From the NCBI GenBank assembly GCA_014058105.1, contig JACGCM010000510.1, forward strand, positions 310,001 through 374,000: a stretch of DNA of 64,000 bases. Direction: 5' to 3'. The stretch is from Kingdonia uniflora. Taxonomy: Eukaryota; Streptophyta; Magnoliopsida; Ranunculales; Circaeasteraceae. Below the pieces are notes generated by a model, which worked only from the letters and a program-made list of their open reading frames with translations, was not told where the DNA came from and searched no databases. Made by a program: the position numbers and the translations under genes. Of this stretch, positions 1 to 10,190 are shown piece after piece. The stretch's first letter is position 1; each line of letters begins with the position of its first letter.

Positions 1-666
1 TAACTATTGCTCATCCAAGAAGAGACCTCATTCTAGCCTTAACTAGGAGATTAACCACTCATCTCGGACTTTATCGTATTAACAACTAATAAAGACATTA
101 ACAAAAATTAAACTAAAAGAGAGGAAGATGGTAATTAAATAAAACTAAAACTTTATTTAATCTAAACTTGCTCCAATATTAGATGCCTAATTACAATAGG
201 GGCAGGGTTTATTTTAAAGGAGAAGGGACCCACATTTAGAAACTATACATTAAATTCTAAAGAATATTTTCTCAATAATATTTTCAAATATTACAACCAA
301 TCACCTAAGATTCTTACATATAATTCCCTTAAGTGATGTAAAAATCTTTCTTCATGGAACTCTTGCATATATCTTCAATATAAATATCTTCAAGGATCTT
401 AGATACAATTTATTCTTTGATTTTATTCTTCAAAAATATTTGTGTATATATTTCTTCAATCTTGAGACCAAATATATTGTGTCTTTGACTTTTTGTGCTA
501 TGAAACGCTGAAGACACTTTTACTTGACTTTAAGAGCTTGGTTTCAAATATCCATCTCCAATAACTACAATCAAACAAACGTGCATAAGTACCCAAAATT
601 AAATATAATGGACAACTAAAATACATGTTCGGGTATATTAAAAATGTCATAATTACTGGCTCATCA
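1..666 (-). repeat. Family-A LTR, partial, cut by window edge
   Basis: This is the reverse complement of the LTR seen complete at 3,928-5,158 and 32,272-33,531. The LTR start (TGATGAGCCAGTAATTATGACA on the minus strand) is at 666, and the rest runs out of the window. The same landmarks occur in order: the AACATGTATTTTAGT stretch, the blocks around CTCTTGCATATATCTTCAATA, and the CTAAACTTGCTCCAATATTAGATG segment. It abuts Harbinger-family ORF1 sequence at 667, so it was either inserted into that copy or joined to it by recombination. No TSD can be checked because the other end is missing. Confidence 0.75.
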
Positions 667-1335
667 ATCGCCACATCGATTGGTCCACGTAGAACGAATT
701 GAATTGGCCACGTACTTTCAATAAAAATTGGGAGGCTTTTTTTATTTTTTATCTTAAGATTTTGAGAAACTTAAAACAAAGCGCATGCAAGGATTACAAA
801 GTCATCCACCGTCCAATGACTTGAATTCTTGTATTTATATTTATCAATTGATACCATCATTAGCCTCCTCCTAAACATGATCTTCAACCACATTAGGTGT
901 TGATACTAGTGTGGTCATCTTTCTTTTAGCTTTCACCTTCCCTTTTGTACGTGCATTACTTGGTATGACAATCAGAGCGAGAACTGGAGCGGCAACCAGA
1001 GCGGGTGGTACATTAAGGTTTAAGTCACTTAAACCCCATGTTGCTTGCATTGGCAGGATAGATGAACTTCCTTTGCCAAATTCAATTTGTGTGGAAAAAT
1101 ATGAATTTCCTGATTGAACGTTAAATTGGGGATAATAGGGTTGGTAGTTAGAGTAAGAATTGGTTATTTGGGAATCAAATTGTGAGGGACATAGAGAGTT
1201 GAGTGGCAGGAACACTTGTCAAATATGGTGATCGTGATATTGGGAAGGATAGAAGTTGGGTTGTTAGTTTGGATGGGATGATTGAAAGTGGCTTTGAAAA
1301 TTGGATTGGGAACTTGCTTGAGAGCTTGAAGACAT
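667..1335 (-). pseudogene. PIF/Harbinger ORF1 remnant, copy 1
   Basis: The minus strand reads from an ATG at 1,333-1,335 through a serine/glutamine-rich start. An open stretch at 871-1,215 carries the motif ATWGLSDLNLN followed by a basic KGKVKAKRK patch and an acidic VVEDHV end. The same order of motifs occurs in the ORF1 at 22,934-24,361 and in the remnant at 31,871-37,689. Harbinger ORF1 proteins are Myb/SANT-like DNA-binding partners of the transposase. Here the frame is broken by a stop before 1,215 and again below 871, and the C-terminal half is cut off by the LTR at 666. It is non-functional. The family call rests on its resemblance to the copy beside the transposase. Confidence 0.7.
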
Positions 1336-1690
1336 GGTTTTACTTCAGCTTGATAGGGTTATTTTCTTGAAGAGAAATGGGGTGTGGGGATGGTATATGA
1401 GAGGAAAAAAATAGTTCTAGACTTAACCGCACAGTACTTTTGAACTACACGACAAGTAATAGTCGTTGCCATCCTTTGAATATGAGCCATACACATGGAA
1501 AAATGCTAGCAGTTGGTCTGCCGCGCAGTTCAAAACTGTGCAATATATTCATTCAATCAGAAGATGACAAGTGGCGTCCCCTTATTGGTTGCTTTGTGCC
1601 ATGCAGTATGAACTACACGACATGAATATTTCGACTACGTACTCCACGGGTCACTGAACAGACCCTCATGGTGGGTTATCTTGATGTGCT
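1336..1690. other. Non-coding tail of Harbinger-family copy 1 with palindromic sites
   Basis: This region lies just upstream of ORF1 copy 1. It holds three imperfect palindromes of the CCGCGCAGTTCnGAACTGCGCGG type (near 1,427, 1,520 and 1,603). The stretch from about 1,390 to 1,690 is duplicated at 8,453-8,760 and is also present at 37,738-38,000. A small open frame in it (1,440-1,625) is not a gene. At about 1,690 the sequence switches abruptly to the 3' non-coding region of an Athila-like element. Confidence 0.65.
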
Positions 1691-2390
1691 GGCTACCACA
1701 TAGTTCATGGTCAAACTCGAGATTGGTGATAATTTTTCCTCTTTCAATTCTTAATCATGCGAGTAGTTTGTAGCGTTTAAGTTTGTAGAACATATTTGGC
1801 TTATTATTATTTTCTTAGGAATAAACTTATTCTTAGGCAGTTGTCTCCCTTGTAGCAAACTATTCCTAACATAAATGCTAAATTTCCCTACGAAAAAATC
1901 TATTGAAGGTATTAATTACAAAACTACAGTAAAATGCATATTTTCAAAATATGTCAAATTAACTTGAATTAGTCGCTAATTAAAAGATAGTGCATCTAGC
2001 TTAAGATAGTCCAAAATATTCTAGTGTATACTTGGTATAATTTCAAAATTTAGGCTTTTCCATAATATTTATAAAGAAAAATTAGTTTAAGTGTATGAAA
2101 ATTCGTCAAAAATATGTCATAAATTGTCAAAGTGCCATTATTTTACTTTTCTTTAAAAAACATTTAAAGAAATGGTTTCCTAACCCCAAACTTAAAGGAA
2201 GCATTGCCCTCCATGTTTAAGGGCGTAAAAAAAATGGAGACTAAAAGTTATAATTTCTCACCTGAATGTGTTATGGGTTGTCTCCCAAGAAGCGCTAAGT
2301 TTACCGTCTTCAGCCAGACAAATGTACCCCCAAACTTAAAATTTTCAATATGACTGAAAGGGTACGAAGTTGTAAATCTAATGTACTATC
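1691..2390 (-). other. 3' non-coding region of element E
   Basis: No gene is seen. The sequence parallels 42,830-43,470 in element D. Shared landmarks are the GGCAGTTGTCTC segment, the AAACTTAAAGGAAGCATTGCC block and the TCCCAAGAAGCGCTAAGTTTACC block. In element D this stretch lies between the integrase end and the polypurine tract, which is why it is assigned to the 3' side of E. Confidence 0.65.
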
Positions 2391-2990
2391 CTGGTTGCAA
2401 ATTCTCTTTCAAAAACCAAAGAGCACATGAATGGTTATCCTCAATATTAGCCCTTAATTGGGCATATATATTTTGTAAATGTAGTAGCATATTCCCCAGA
2501 TTTGACAAGATTAAGCCAGCCTGATATAGTTGAAGGTAGCTCATCATTGTATAGTCAAAGACAGCTCAGCATTCTTGAAGATACCATAAGTCCTCGACTT
2601 ACCAAAAGTAACCGTTGAAGCCTGGTCAAGAAAGAACTGTTAGAGATCCGCGAAGTTTGCTCACTTCCCCCAGAATATGAGATTATTTCTTTCTTTTGTA
2701 AGCTGCCTATATCTACTATAAATATAGGCAGATAATAGATTCTAAAGGACTGCAATTCTGACTATCTTCACTCCTTAACCCTAACAACACTCTGAAAGCT
2801 TGTAATAACTAGCATCTACTAGATTTTGCATAAAACCCTCCTCGAGGTTGTGGTTTTTCTCAGCTTTTACAGAGTTTTCCAAGTAAAATCTTGGTTGCCT
2901 AGCTCTTTATTATGTAATCCTTACGAATAGTATTGGTGAAGGTTTTCCTCCTGGAAAATACGCCATTACAGTAAAAACTAGAGAGAGTTC
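2391..2990 (+). other. Unclassified promoter/leader-like segment
   Basis: No coding sequence is recognised. A TATA-like TATAAATA lies at about 2,718-2,725. About 120-230 bp downstream there is a pyrimidine-rich segment with GTTTTCCAAGTAAAATCTTGG, which recalls the R/U5 region of some copia LTRs and the leader of plant pararetroviruses. It sits where the pol region of element E would be expected, so it may be a fragment of another reverse-transcribing element. Ends and TSD could not be identified. Confidence 0.3.
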
Positions 2991-3447
2991 AAAGCTTATT
3001 CTCTATAAAAAGATTTTTTCTAAAAACTTTGCCTATCATTTGATGATTCAAAGTTGAAAATTTTAGACAAATCAAGAAAAACCATTTTCTCCAAGATAAT
3101 GCAAACACATATACAAGGAACATATTTTCCTTTAAAATATTTAATTCAATCATATGATTACTACGTGTTGCAGTAAATAATAAGATTGGTATACAAGTAT
3201 TCGACCCCGAAAATATACTAGATTCAAAAATCGATTTACCTGGAAAGATATTTTCTTTGAAAAATTTCAAAAACCCCATGTTATCGTTGATATTCTAAAA
3301 AATGTGATAGGTAGTTCTGACAAAGCGAGTCCGTGAGGCATCTCCAAAATTGTAATTTTTCAAAAAGATGTTTTCATTTTGTAGAAGAAAAACTATATGA
3401 CATATTTATGGATATGGGGACCAGGGAACAATTGACTTTAACAAACA
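2991..3447. other. No recognisable feature inside element E
   Basis: An AT-rich stretch with one open frame on the minus strand (2,989-3,279, 96 codons) shows no domain, no clear similarity to gag or pol, and a composition like the surrounding non-coding DNA. I do not call it a gene. Confidence 0.4.
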
Positions 3448-3750
3448 TTAAATATGTATGTGCCTAAAATTACAACTTATCTCAAGGGACTCATCCTGAC
3501 CATTGACATGGATATTCATTGGCTTAGGGGTATGGCCAAGTTGAGACTTATCTTCAGATGATAATGATTGTACCATTTCACGGATATCAGGATCATTCGA
3601 GTCCTTAAAATAATTTAAGCATTCATTAACAAAAATGTAATAGTAGGTATCTTCGTACAAGTCTGCAGAATTGCTCATGGTCATGGTACCTCCATTAGGC
3701 TCAGGCGATGGAGGAATGGATTTAAGGAAGAGAGTTGAAGAAGGTGACAC
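3448..3750 (-). CDS. Hypothetical 100-residue protein in element E
   Basis: The frame runs 100 codons from ATG and is rich in acidic residues and serine. No zinc knuckle, protease or polymerase motif is visible. It contains a segment with EDTYYYIFVNECLNYF and ends in histidine/isoleucine. It lies downstream, in transcript order, of the gag-like frame at 5,164-5,813, with a solo LTR between them. It may be a leftover of the gag or gag-protease linker, or a lineage-specific frame. I do not recognise it and cannot show that it is translated. Confidence 0.3.
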   Translation of the reverse strand: MSPSSTLFLKSIPPSPEPNGGTMTMSNSADLYEDTYYYIFVNECLNYFKDSNDPDIREMVQSLSSEDKSQLGHTPKPMNIHVNGQDESLEISCNFRHIHI

Positions 3751-3927
3751 TTGTTAGGATAAAGATGGAGCTCGTATTTTCTCAAGGATCGATGCTAAAT
3801 TCACAATTCCACAAAATTTATCATCATCCTCATCATCTGAGAAATCATCTAAGAATTTGGAAAATACTCACTTTCTGTCATGATATAATTTTTGAATTGG
3901 TGGGTATTTATCGGTGAAGGGATGGAC

Positions 3928-5158
3928 TGATAAGCGCGTAATTATGACATTTTTAATATACCCGAACATGTATTTTAGTCATCTATTATATTTAATTTTG
4001 GGTACTTATGCGCATTTGTTTGATTGCAACTATTAGAGATGGTTATTTGAAACTAAGCTCTTAAAGATAAGTAAAAGTGTCTCCAGCAGTTCATAGCACT
4101 AAAAGTCAAAGACACAATATATTTGGTCTCAAGATTGAAGAAATATATACACAAATATTCTTAGAGAATAAGATTAAAGAATATATTGCATCCAAGATCC
4201 TTAAAGATATTTTATATTGAAGATATATGCAAGAGTTTCCATGAAGAAAAATCTCTACATCACTTAAGGGAATTATATGCAAGAATATTAGGTGATCAGT
4301 TATAATATTAAAAGATATTATTATAAGAATATTCTTTAGATATTAATGTATAGTTTCTAAATTTGGGTTCCTTCTCCTATAAAAGGTACCCCCCATTGTA
4401 AATGGGGATCTCATATTGGAACAAGTTTAAAAGAAATAAAGTCTTAGTTTTATTTAATTGTCTCCTCTCTCTTTTATTTTCTTTTGTAAATAGTTAGCTA
4501 GTTCATGTAATGATTTTGGGAATGATAGAAGGCTAATCTCTTCTAGCTATGACTAGAAGGAAGCCCTTACATGAGTAGCAATAGTTATGTTGTAGTTCTA
4601 GGATTAATTCTCTTTTAAAATCTTTTAAAATAGCTATAATCTACTTCTGGGCTTAACCATAGCTAGTAAGTGAATTTAGACTATTTAGCTAAAATCTGGT
4701 GTTATAACCATTAAACCAAATTTTAGGGCAAACACGAAGAAAACTCATAGGATAAATTCGACCAAGCTTAACCATAGTTGAAGAATTTCTCATACACATT
4801 AGATTAAGTAAAACCTAATTTGACTGAACCTTAGATGTTTAACCATGGATCTAGGATTGACATTTACATCGAAAATGCCCTACCCGGATTTTTGACATGA
4901 ATAATCTGCCTAGTAAAACTACATAATTACTATTATTGCTTTTGTTGGGCCAAATTTTAGTCGCAGTTATTCTCTTGTTAATTGTTCTTGTTATTTCTTT
5001 ATTTTTAATCTATTTCTTATAAAACTGTAATTCGGCCTAGAAAGTATTTATTTTCCTAAACCTCCCTGTGGATTCGATTCTACTCATCCGTGCTACAATT
5101 TGACAATCGTACTTTGAGCGGGTATTTTGTTAGATAACCCCTAAAAAACCTCTTATCA
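3928..5158 (+). mobile_element. Solo LTR, family A, 1,231 bp
   Basis: The sequence begins TGATAAGCGCG and ends CCTCTTATCA, giving a 7-bp terminal inverted repeat (TGATAAG/CTTATCA). The flanks carry a perfect 5-bp duplication, TGGAC, at 3,923-3,927 and 5,159-5,163. There is no internal domain, primer site or polypurine tract between the ends, so it is a solo LTR left by LTR-LTR recombination. It is inserted in the body of element E in the opposite orientation to E's own LTR, although both belong to the same family. Confidence 0.9.
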
Positions 5159-5163
5159 TGGAC

Positions 5164-5813
5164 AATGACATCGGTGTTTAAATGTTGAGGGCTGAATTAG
5201 GAGGTGACTGAGAAAGAATTTTATTACACATGTTAGCCACTTCTTTTAGAGCTTCTTGTGACATAAGAACATCGACCTCAACATGGTTATCTTCTAAATC
5301 TGTATCGTAATATGACATCTATTTACCCCACGGGGAAAAAATTCCATGACTTTGCTTGAGTTTAATATTTTCTTGACCAGAAGTAGAATTTACTTCAAAC
5401 TCCCTTTCAAGACTGTTAGCCGAATATTCTTGCTCATTCTCATTCATCATGACTGCTAACTGACTTATCTGAGTATCTAACCTAGAGATAGATTGAGTCG
5501 TATAAGTTTGATTCAATGATGTTTATTGCTAGAATTGCATCATTTGTTGCTGAAATTGTAAAGCTTGTTTTTGACTTTCTATTGATTGTTGCATGAATAG
5601 AGAAAGGGTATCTTCTAAATATGGTTTGGGTAGAGCAGGTGGGAACTGTTTGAATGACTGGAAGGATTGATGGGTCTGCATATAGGAATGAGGTCAAAAA
5701 GGTTCCACATATTTTGAGTTTTGGTGGTGCCTAGATTGAAAATGATTTTAAGGATATTGTGGGAAGTCAAAATGTGAGCCATATAAATTCCAATGTTCTT
5801 GCCTGTACGACAT
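5164..5813 (-). pseudogene. Shortened gag-like frame of element E
   Basis: The minus-strand reading starts at an ATG at 5,811-5,813 and continues to about 5,164 with several in-frame stops. Its middle has HQSFQSFKQFPPALPKP followed by a glutamine-rich coiled region. This corresponds to the gag linker of element D at 57,954-58,172, which has QQSFQSFKQFSSAPPK and the same glutamine stretch. A second start directly follows a stop at 5,319-5,321. The capsid-like N-terminal part and the zinc knuckle are missing, so the product could not be a complete Gag. Confidence 0.5.
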
Positions 5814-5879
5814 TTTACAATTAAATTAACACCCAATAAAAAAAATTAATCAAGCCTAAAACTCTAACACTTCAACATT

Positions 5880-6610
5880 TTTTTAGAAGAAATAATTAGG
5901 TTTCCCCTATATTTTTCTATGTTCATAAATGGGTAGGATGGCTGAAGGCTTTGGTTCCTACACTCCCTTGCATCACTGTGCTAGTACCAGCTTAAAGTAG
6001 ATATTCAGTTCTTATGCCCGAGTGAGTTGCCTTATCGTACGTCAGCACTCAGAACGGTGACATCACAAATCTACAACCAGCATTTCGCAGCACTAGGCTG
6101 GGGACGTATCCTATGAACCCGTATTTGTACCCCAGTCTGGTACACCTATCCATTAGGTGATGAAAAACCATGAGAATCTTGCTACTTTTTATTATGATTA
6201 GTTATTTTCAGGTTCGGGACGTTCAATTTCCGTGTGATACGAATTTCTTCGTATCCCTAATGGGTGGTCCTACTTGTTAGAGAGCTTTTTGGGTGATGAA
6301 ATCTTACAAGTCTTTAACAGTTTTTACCTTTACTAATGTTGGAATGAAAAAGAATTTAAACAAGTCAATAGGTCAATCCAACTACTATAAATATTTTATT
6401 AGAGCAACGTGTATTTGCATAGTCTACACGACTTTATGTTCCTAGTACCGGGGTAGAGCGGATATATATGAACCCCTTCTAGATGTAAGTTTATAGAGGT
6501 ACCAACCTATGGGAAGTGTTTCCCGGTAAAGCTGTGGCCGCTCCTTCACTTAGGGGGCGAAAGAAGGAAGTGCCCCTTCACTTAGAGGGCACAAGAAGGA
6601 TTAGATAGAA
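5880..6610 (-). repeat. Leader block shared by elements E and D
   Basis: About 700 bp of non-coding sequence upstream of gag is similar along its length to 59,480-60,200 in element D. Shared landmarks are GTGCTAGTACCAGCTTAAAGTAG, the TTATCGTACGTCAGCAC segment, the GTTTGTACCCC stretch and the GAAGTGTTTCCCGG stretch. Conservation without an open frame suggests a functional part of the element RNA, such as packaging or translation control, but that is inference. Confidence 0.6.
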
Positions 6611-7198
6611 ACTTGCCAATATACTTTGTAAATTCCTCATGATCTCTGAGTACCAACTTTGTGACTATCCGCTCAAAACAAGTGATTAATGAACAGCGAC
6701 ATCCTTTATTGAGACTATTTTTACTGTTGCTTCAAAAGTCTATAACTCTCAGATGACTAAAGAGAAAAATATGATCTATAACAATTCGGAAAGGGTTTTG
6801 AATTATCTGAATAGCATACATATTTCCCAATTGTGAAGTATAGATGGTTAAAAATCGTGAAATATTCAGGAACACACTTTTCGTTAAAATCTAAGTATGT
6901 TTCTTCCAAAATTAATATCTCTGAAACTGCTTATCAAAAATTTTGAGACTAATTTATTCAGAAAGAGAACACAATAAAAATGAGCCATTATTCCTTGTAC
7001 CCAAACATCCAATTACGTTATAGTTTTGTGCAACTTTGTAACTACACAGAACCTCCTTAAAGGTTAATTAAATGAGCAAAGTAAAGCAGATGGAGGTTTT
7101 TTATTTTTATTTTTTATATAGTTGAACGCTAAAAGGAAAAAAATAAAATAAAAATAAATAAACTCGGCATTAAAAATATATCATTTTTACCGTTACTT
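6611..7198. other. Rest of the 5' leader of element E
   Basis: AT-rich untranslated leader between the primer-binding site and the conserved block. No open frame or clear repeat is seen. Confidence 0.4.
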
Positions 7199-7215
7199 CC
7201 CCGACAACGATGCCA
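7199..7215 (-). other. Primer-binding site of element E (tRNA-Asp type)
   Basis: On the minus strand it reads TGGCATCGTTGTCGGGG, directly after the LTR end. This matches the complement of the 3' end of plant tRNA-Asp (TGGCGCCGTTGCCGGGGA) with two or three changes. Primer sites of this type are typical of Athila-like elements. Confidence 0.75.
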
Positions 7216-7217
7216 TT

Positions 7218-8452
7218 TAATAAGAGGTTTTTAGGGGTCCTCTAGCCAAATACCCACTCAAAGTACGATTATCGAATTGTACGGATGAGTGGGGTCGAAT
7301 CCAAAGGGAGGTTTGGGAAAACAAATACTTTCTAGGCTGAATAAGGTTTTATAAGAGATCAATTGAAAAGAAAGAAATAAAACAAACAATTAACAAGAGA
7401 ATAACTACAACTAGAATTTAACCCAATCAAAGTAATATAGTTATCATGTAGTTTTAATAGGTGGATTATTCATATTTAAAATATTTTGGTAAGGCATTTT
7501 CGATGTAAACGACAACCCTAGATCCATAGTTAAGCATCTAGGATTTGGTCATAATATGTTTGCCTATATCCGATATGTAGGAAAAATTCTTCCAACTATG
7601 GTTAAGCTTGGTCAAATCTCTTCTAACGAATCCTCTTCATTTTTGTCATAAAATTCGGTTTAATGGTAATAACACCAGATTTTGTCTAAATAGTCTAAAT
7701 CTACTTACTAACTATGGTTAAGCCTAACAGTCAATTATAGCTATTTTAGAAGATTGTAAAAGAGAACTAATCCTAGAAATGTAATATAACTATTGATACT
7801 TGGGTAATGGCTTCCTTCTAGTCATAACTAGAAGGGATTAACCTCCTATCATTCCCAAGATCATTGCATGAACTAGATAACAATTTACAAAAGAAAATGA
7901 AAGAGAGATGAGACAATTAAATAAAACTAAGACTTTATTTCTTCTAAACTTGCTCCAATATGAGATGCCCAATTACAATGGGATGAGGAGGGTTCCTTTA
8001 TAGGAGAAGGAACCCAAATTTAGAAACTATATATTAAATTCTAAAGAATATTTTTACAATAATTTCTCTTAATATTATAACCAATCACCTAAGATTCTTG
8101 CATATAATTACCTTAAGTGATGTGGAGATCTTTCTTCATGGAAACTCTTGCATATATCTTAAATATAAAATATCTTAAAGGATCTTGGATACAATATCTT
8201 CTTTGATCTTATTTTCCAAGAATATTTGTGTATATATTTCTTCAATCTTGAGACCAAATATATTATGTCTTTAACTTTTTGTGCTATAAACTACTGGAGA
8301 CACTTTTACTTGACTTTAAGAGCTTGGTTTTAAATATTCATCTCCAATAGCTACAATCAAACAAACGTGCATAAGTACTCAAAATTAAATATAATGAATG
8401 ACTAAAATACATGTTCGGGTATATTAAAAATGTCATAATTATGTAATCATCA
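7218..8452 (-). repeat. 5' LTR of element E, family A
   Basis: About 1,235 bp, a reverse-complement copy of the solo LTR at 3,928-5,158. It starts near 8,452 with TGATGATTACATAATTATGACA and ends at 7,218 with CCTCTTATTA, where the terminal CA has decayed to TA. A primer-binding site follows directly. On the right it joins GGATGGTTTATGAGAGG of the Harbinger copy-1 tail. Confidence 0.8.
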
Positions 8453-8834
8453 GGATGGTTTATGAGAGGAAAAAAATAGTTCCAGACCTAGCCGCGCAGT
8501 ACTTTTGAACTGCGCGATAAGTAATAGCCGTTGCCACCCTTTGAATATGGGCCATACACATGGTAAAATTGTAGCAGTCGGTCTGCCGCGGAGTTCAAAA
8601 CTATGTGGTATATTCATTCAATCAGAAGATGACATGCGGCGTCCCCTTATTAGTTGCTTTGTGCCACTGAGTCTGAACTGTACGACATGAATATTTTAAC
8701 AACCCCTCTACGGGTGTCTGAACCGACCCTCATGATCAGTTCTCTTAGTGTGTTGGCTGCCACTTAGGCAAAATAACCCAATTGCTGGGTAGTCAATTTA
8801 AGGAAAAGAGGGTGACTTGCCTCCACCTAAGCAA
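8453..8834. other. Harbinger copy-1 tail, second copy of a 300-bp segment
   Basis: The first 300 bp repeat 1,390-1,690, including the palindromes at about 8,492-8,516 and 8,586-8,610. The remainder (8,760-8,834) continues towards the element end and matches 38,000-38,095. A copia element interrupts it at 8,834; the sequence resumes at 13,715. An open frame at 8,505-8,690 is a by-product of the palindromes and not a gene. Confidence 0.65.
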
Positions 8835-9448
8835 GTTGTTGAGAATCGAGGTAGCAACTCTCTCCTCTTTGATAAGAACGATACGCAGAATAAGCCCTAA
8901 CAAAAGAATTAACCAAGAACAATAACGACACAAGAATTTCTAAAGGAGGGAAGTGGAAAACCCTTGCGGATTAAAAACTACTCCCCGAACAATCTATTAT
9001 GTTATAAAATGGGTTACAATGATCTCTCCAAGCTTCTCAAGCTTCAATTGAGTATCTCAAATTCTAGGTCTTTCTAGAATTAAACTCACAAAGATAGGCT
9101 AACAAAATAACCTAAGTCCCCTTTATATACTAGGGAACTAAAATATAAGTAGAACGGATCTCGAGGCAAACTCGACATCTAAAAAAATAACATCTAAAGC
9201 AAACCTACGCCAAACTCGTTCAAACGGCTCCAAGCTCGGTCGAAAGACTTTGCGATAATTGGTCTTCAACCCTAGAAACATAACAACTCGTTCGAAAGAC
9301 ATCCAAACTTGTTCGAACGAGATTGACGAGCCAAATCCAAAACTGCAAAAAATAGAGATTTCGTTCAAATGACTTTGAACCTCGTTCGAACGACTTCGAC
9401 AATTTATGTTTCTTCGAAAATCCTTCTAGTTCGAGTTCACACCCAACA
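8835..9448 (-). repeat. 3' LTR of copia element 1
   Basis: 614 bp. It contains a cluster of the palindromic motif TCGTTCGAACGA and variants between about 9,200 and 9,420. Compared with the other LTR it has an extra block of roughly 26 bp around 9,225, and several substitutions, so the insertion is not recent. Confidence 0.9.
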
Positions 9449-9450
9449 AT

Positions 9451-9459
9451 CTCCCACTT
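9451..9459 (-). other. Polypurine tract of copia element 1
   Basis: On the minus strand AAGTGGGAG lies two bases before the 3' LTR start. This is the usual plus-strand priming site of plant copia elements. Confidence 0.8.
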
Positions 9460-9521
9460 GAAATCGAAACCCGTAACCCATCTCCAGATCTCCAAAGTGA
9501 TTGCTCGCACTACCCGAACCT

Positions 9522-10190
9522 TCAATCTTGAAGACCCACAGAAGTTGTACATGTCGTTAACTTCTGAAAAGTCACCACCTTCGTAAACATATCGGCCGGA
9601 TTCACATCAGTTTGAATCTTCACAAGTTTCAACACACTATCCTCGAGGTGCGAATAAATATAATGATACCGAATATCAATATGCTTGGTTCTAGAATGAA
9701 AAGTCAAATTCTTCGGTAAGTGTATAGCGCTTTGACTATCACTATACAACTTAGGAGAAAATTATTCTCTACCAAGCTCTTTCATCAACCCTTTCAGCCA
9801 AACCATATCCTTACACTCTTTAGTAGCTGTAATATATTCTGCCACCGTCGTAGACAAAGCTACAATCTTCTATAGCCTAAAAACCCATATAACCGCACCG
9901 CTTCCCAATGTAAAAATGAATCTTCTAGTGCTCTTCTACCTATCCATGTCACCCACCATATCAGAATCAATGAAACCCTGTAAGCATATCTGAGAACCCC
10001 CATAACATAATGCCATATGTTGAGTCTCCTTTAGATACCTCAGTATCCATTTCACAGCTCTCCAATGCTCCTGGATTGGATTACTCATATACCTACTAAC
10101 AACTCCCACTGCTTTAGAAATATTTGGTCTCGTACAAATCATAGCATACATTAGGCTACCAACCGAGGATTGATAAGGAACCTTTTGCAT
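9522..10190 (-). pseudogene. Copia element 1 RNase H
   Basis: The fragment at 9,936-10,190 has the reverse transcriptase/RNase H connection motif YQSSVGSLMYAMICTRPN and HWRAVKWILRYLKETQ. The fragment at 9,522-9,749 has the RNase H end SQSAIHLPKNLTFHSRTKHI and DVNPADMFTK. Stops and a frameshift separate the two parts. RNase H would remove RNA from the RNA/DNA hybrid during reverse transcription; this copy is inactive. Confidence 0.85.

Larger units (their letters stand above)
1691..8452 (-). mobile_element. Degraded, non-autonomous Athila-like Ty3/gypsy element E
   Basis: The element is on the minus strand. Its 5' LTR is 7,218-8,452, followed by a tRNA-Asp-type primer-binding site (7,199-7,215), a long leader that resembles element D, a short gag-like frame (5,164-5,813), unclassified sequence, and a 3' non-coding region (1,691-2,390) that closely resembles the one after the integrase of element D. 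No protease, reverse transcriptase or integrase is recognisable. The expected 3' LTR is not next to 1,691; Harbinger-type sequence is there instead. A solo LTR is inserted at 3,928-5,158. It is either a deletion derivative or a recombinant. Confidence 0.7.

Noticed and set aside
911..1117. 68-codon plus-strand frame (also 33,956-34,162 and 23,808-24,071)
   Set aside because: These are the opposite strand of the conserved ORF1 region; the minus-strand translation carries the shared protein motifs.
1440..1625. Repeated small open frames at 1,440-1,625 and 8,505-8,690 that start alike
   Set aside because: They recur because the 300-bp non-coding segment is duplicated; they cover palindromic sites and show no protein-like conservation.
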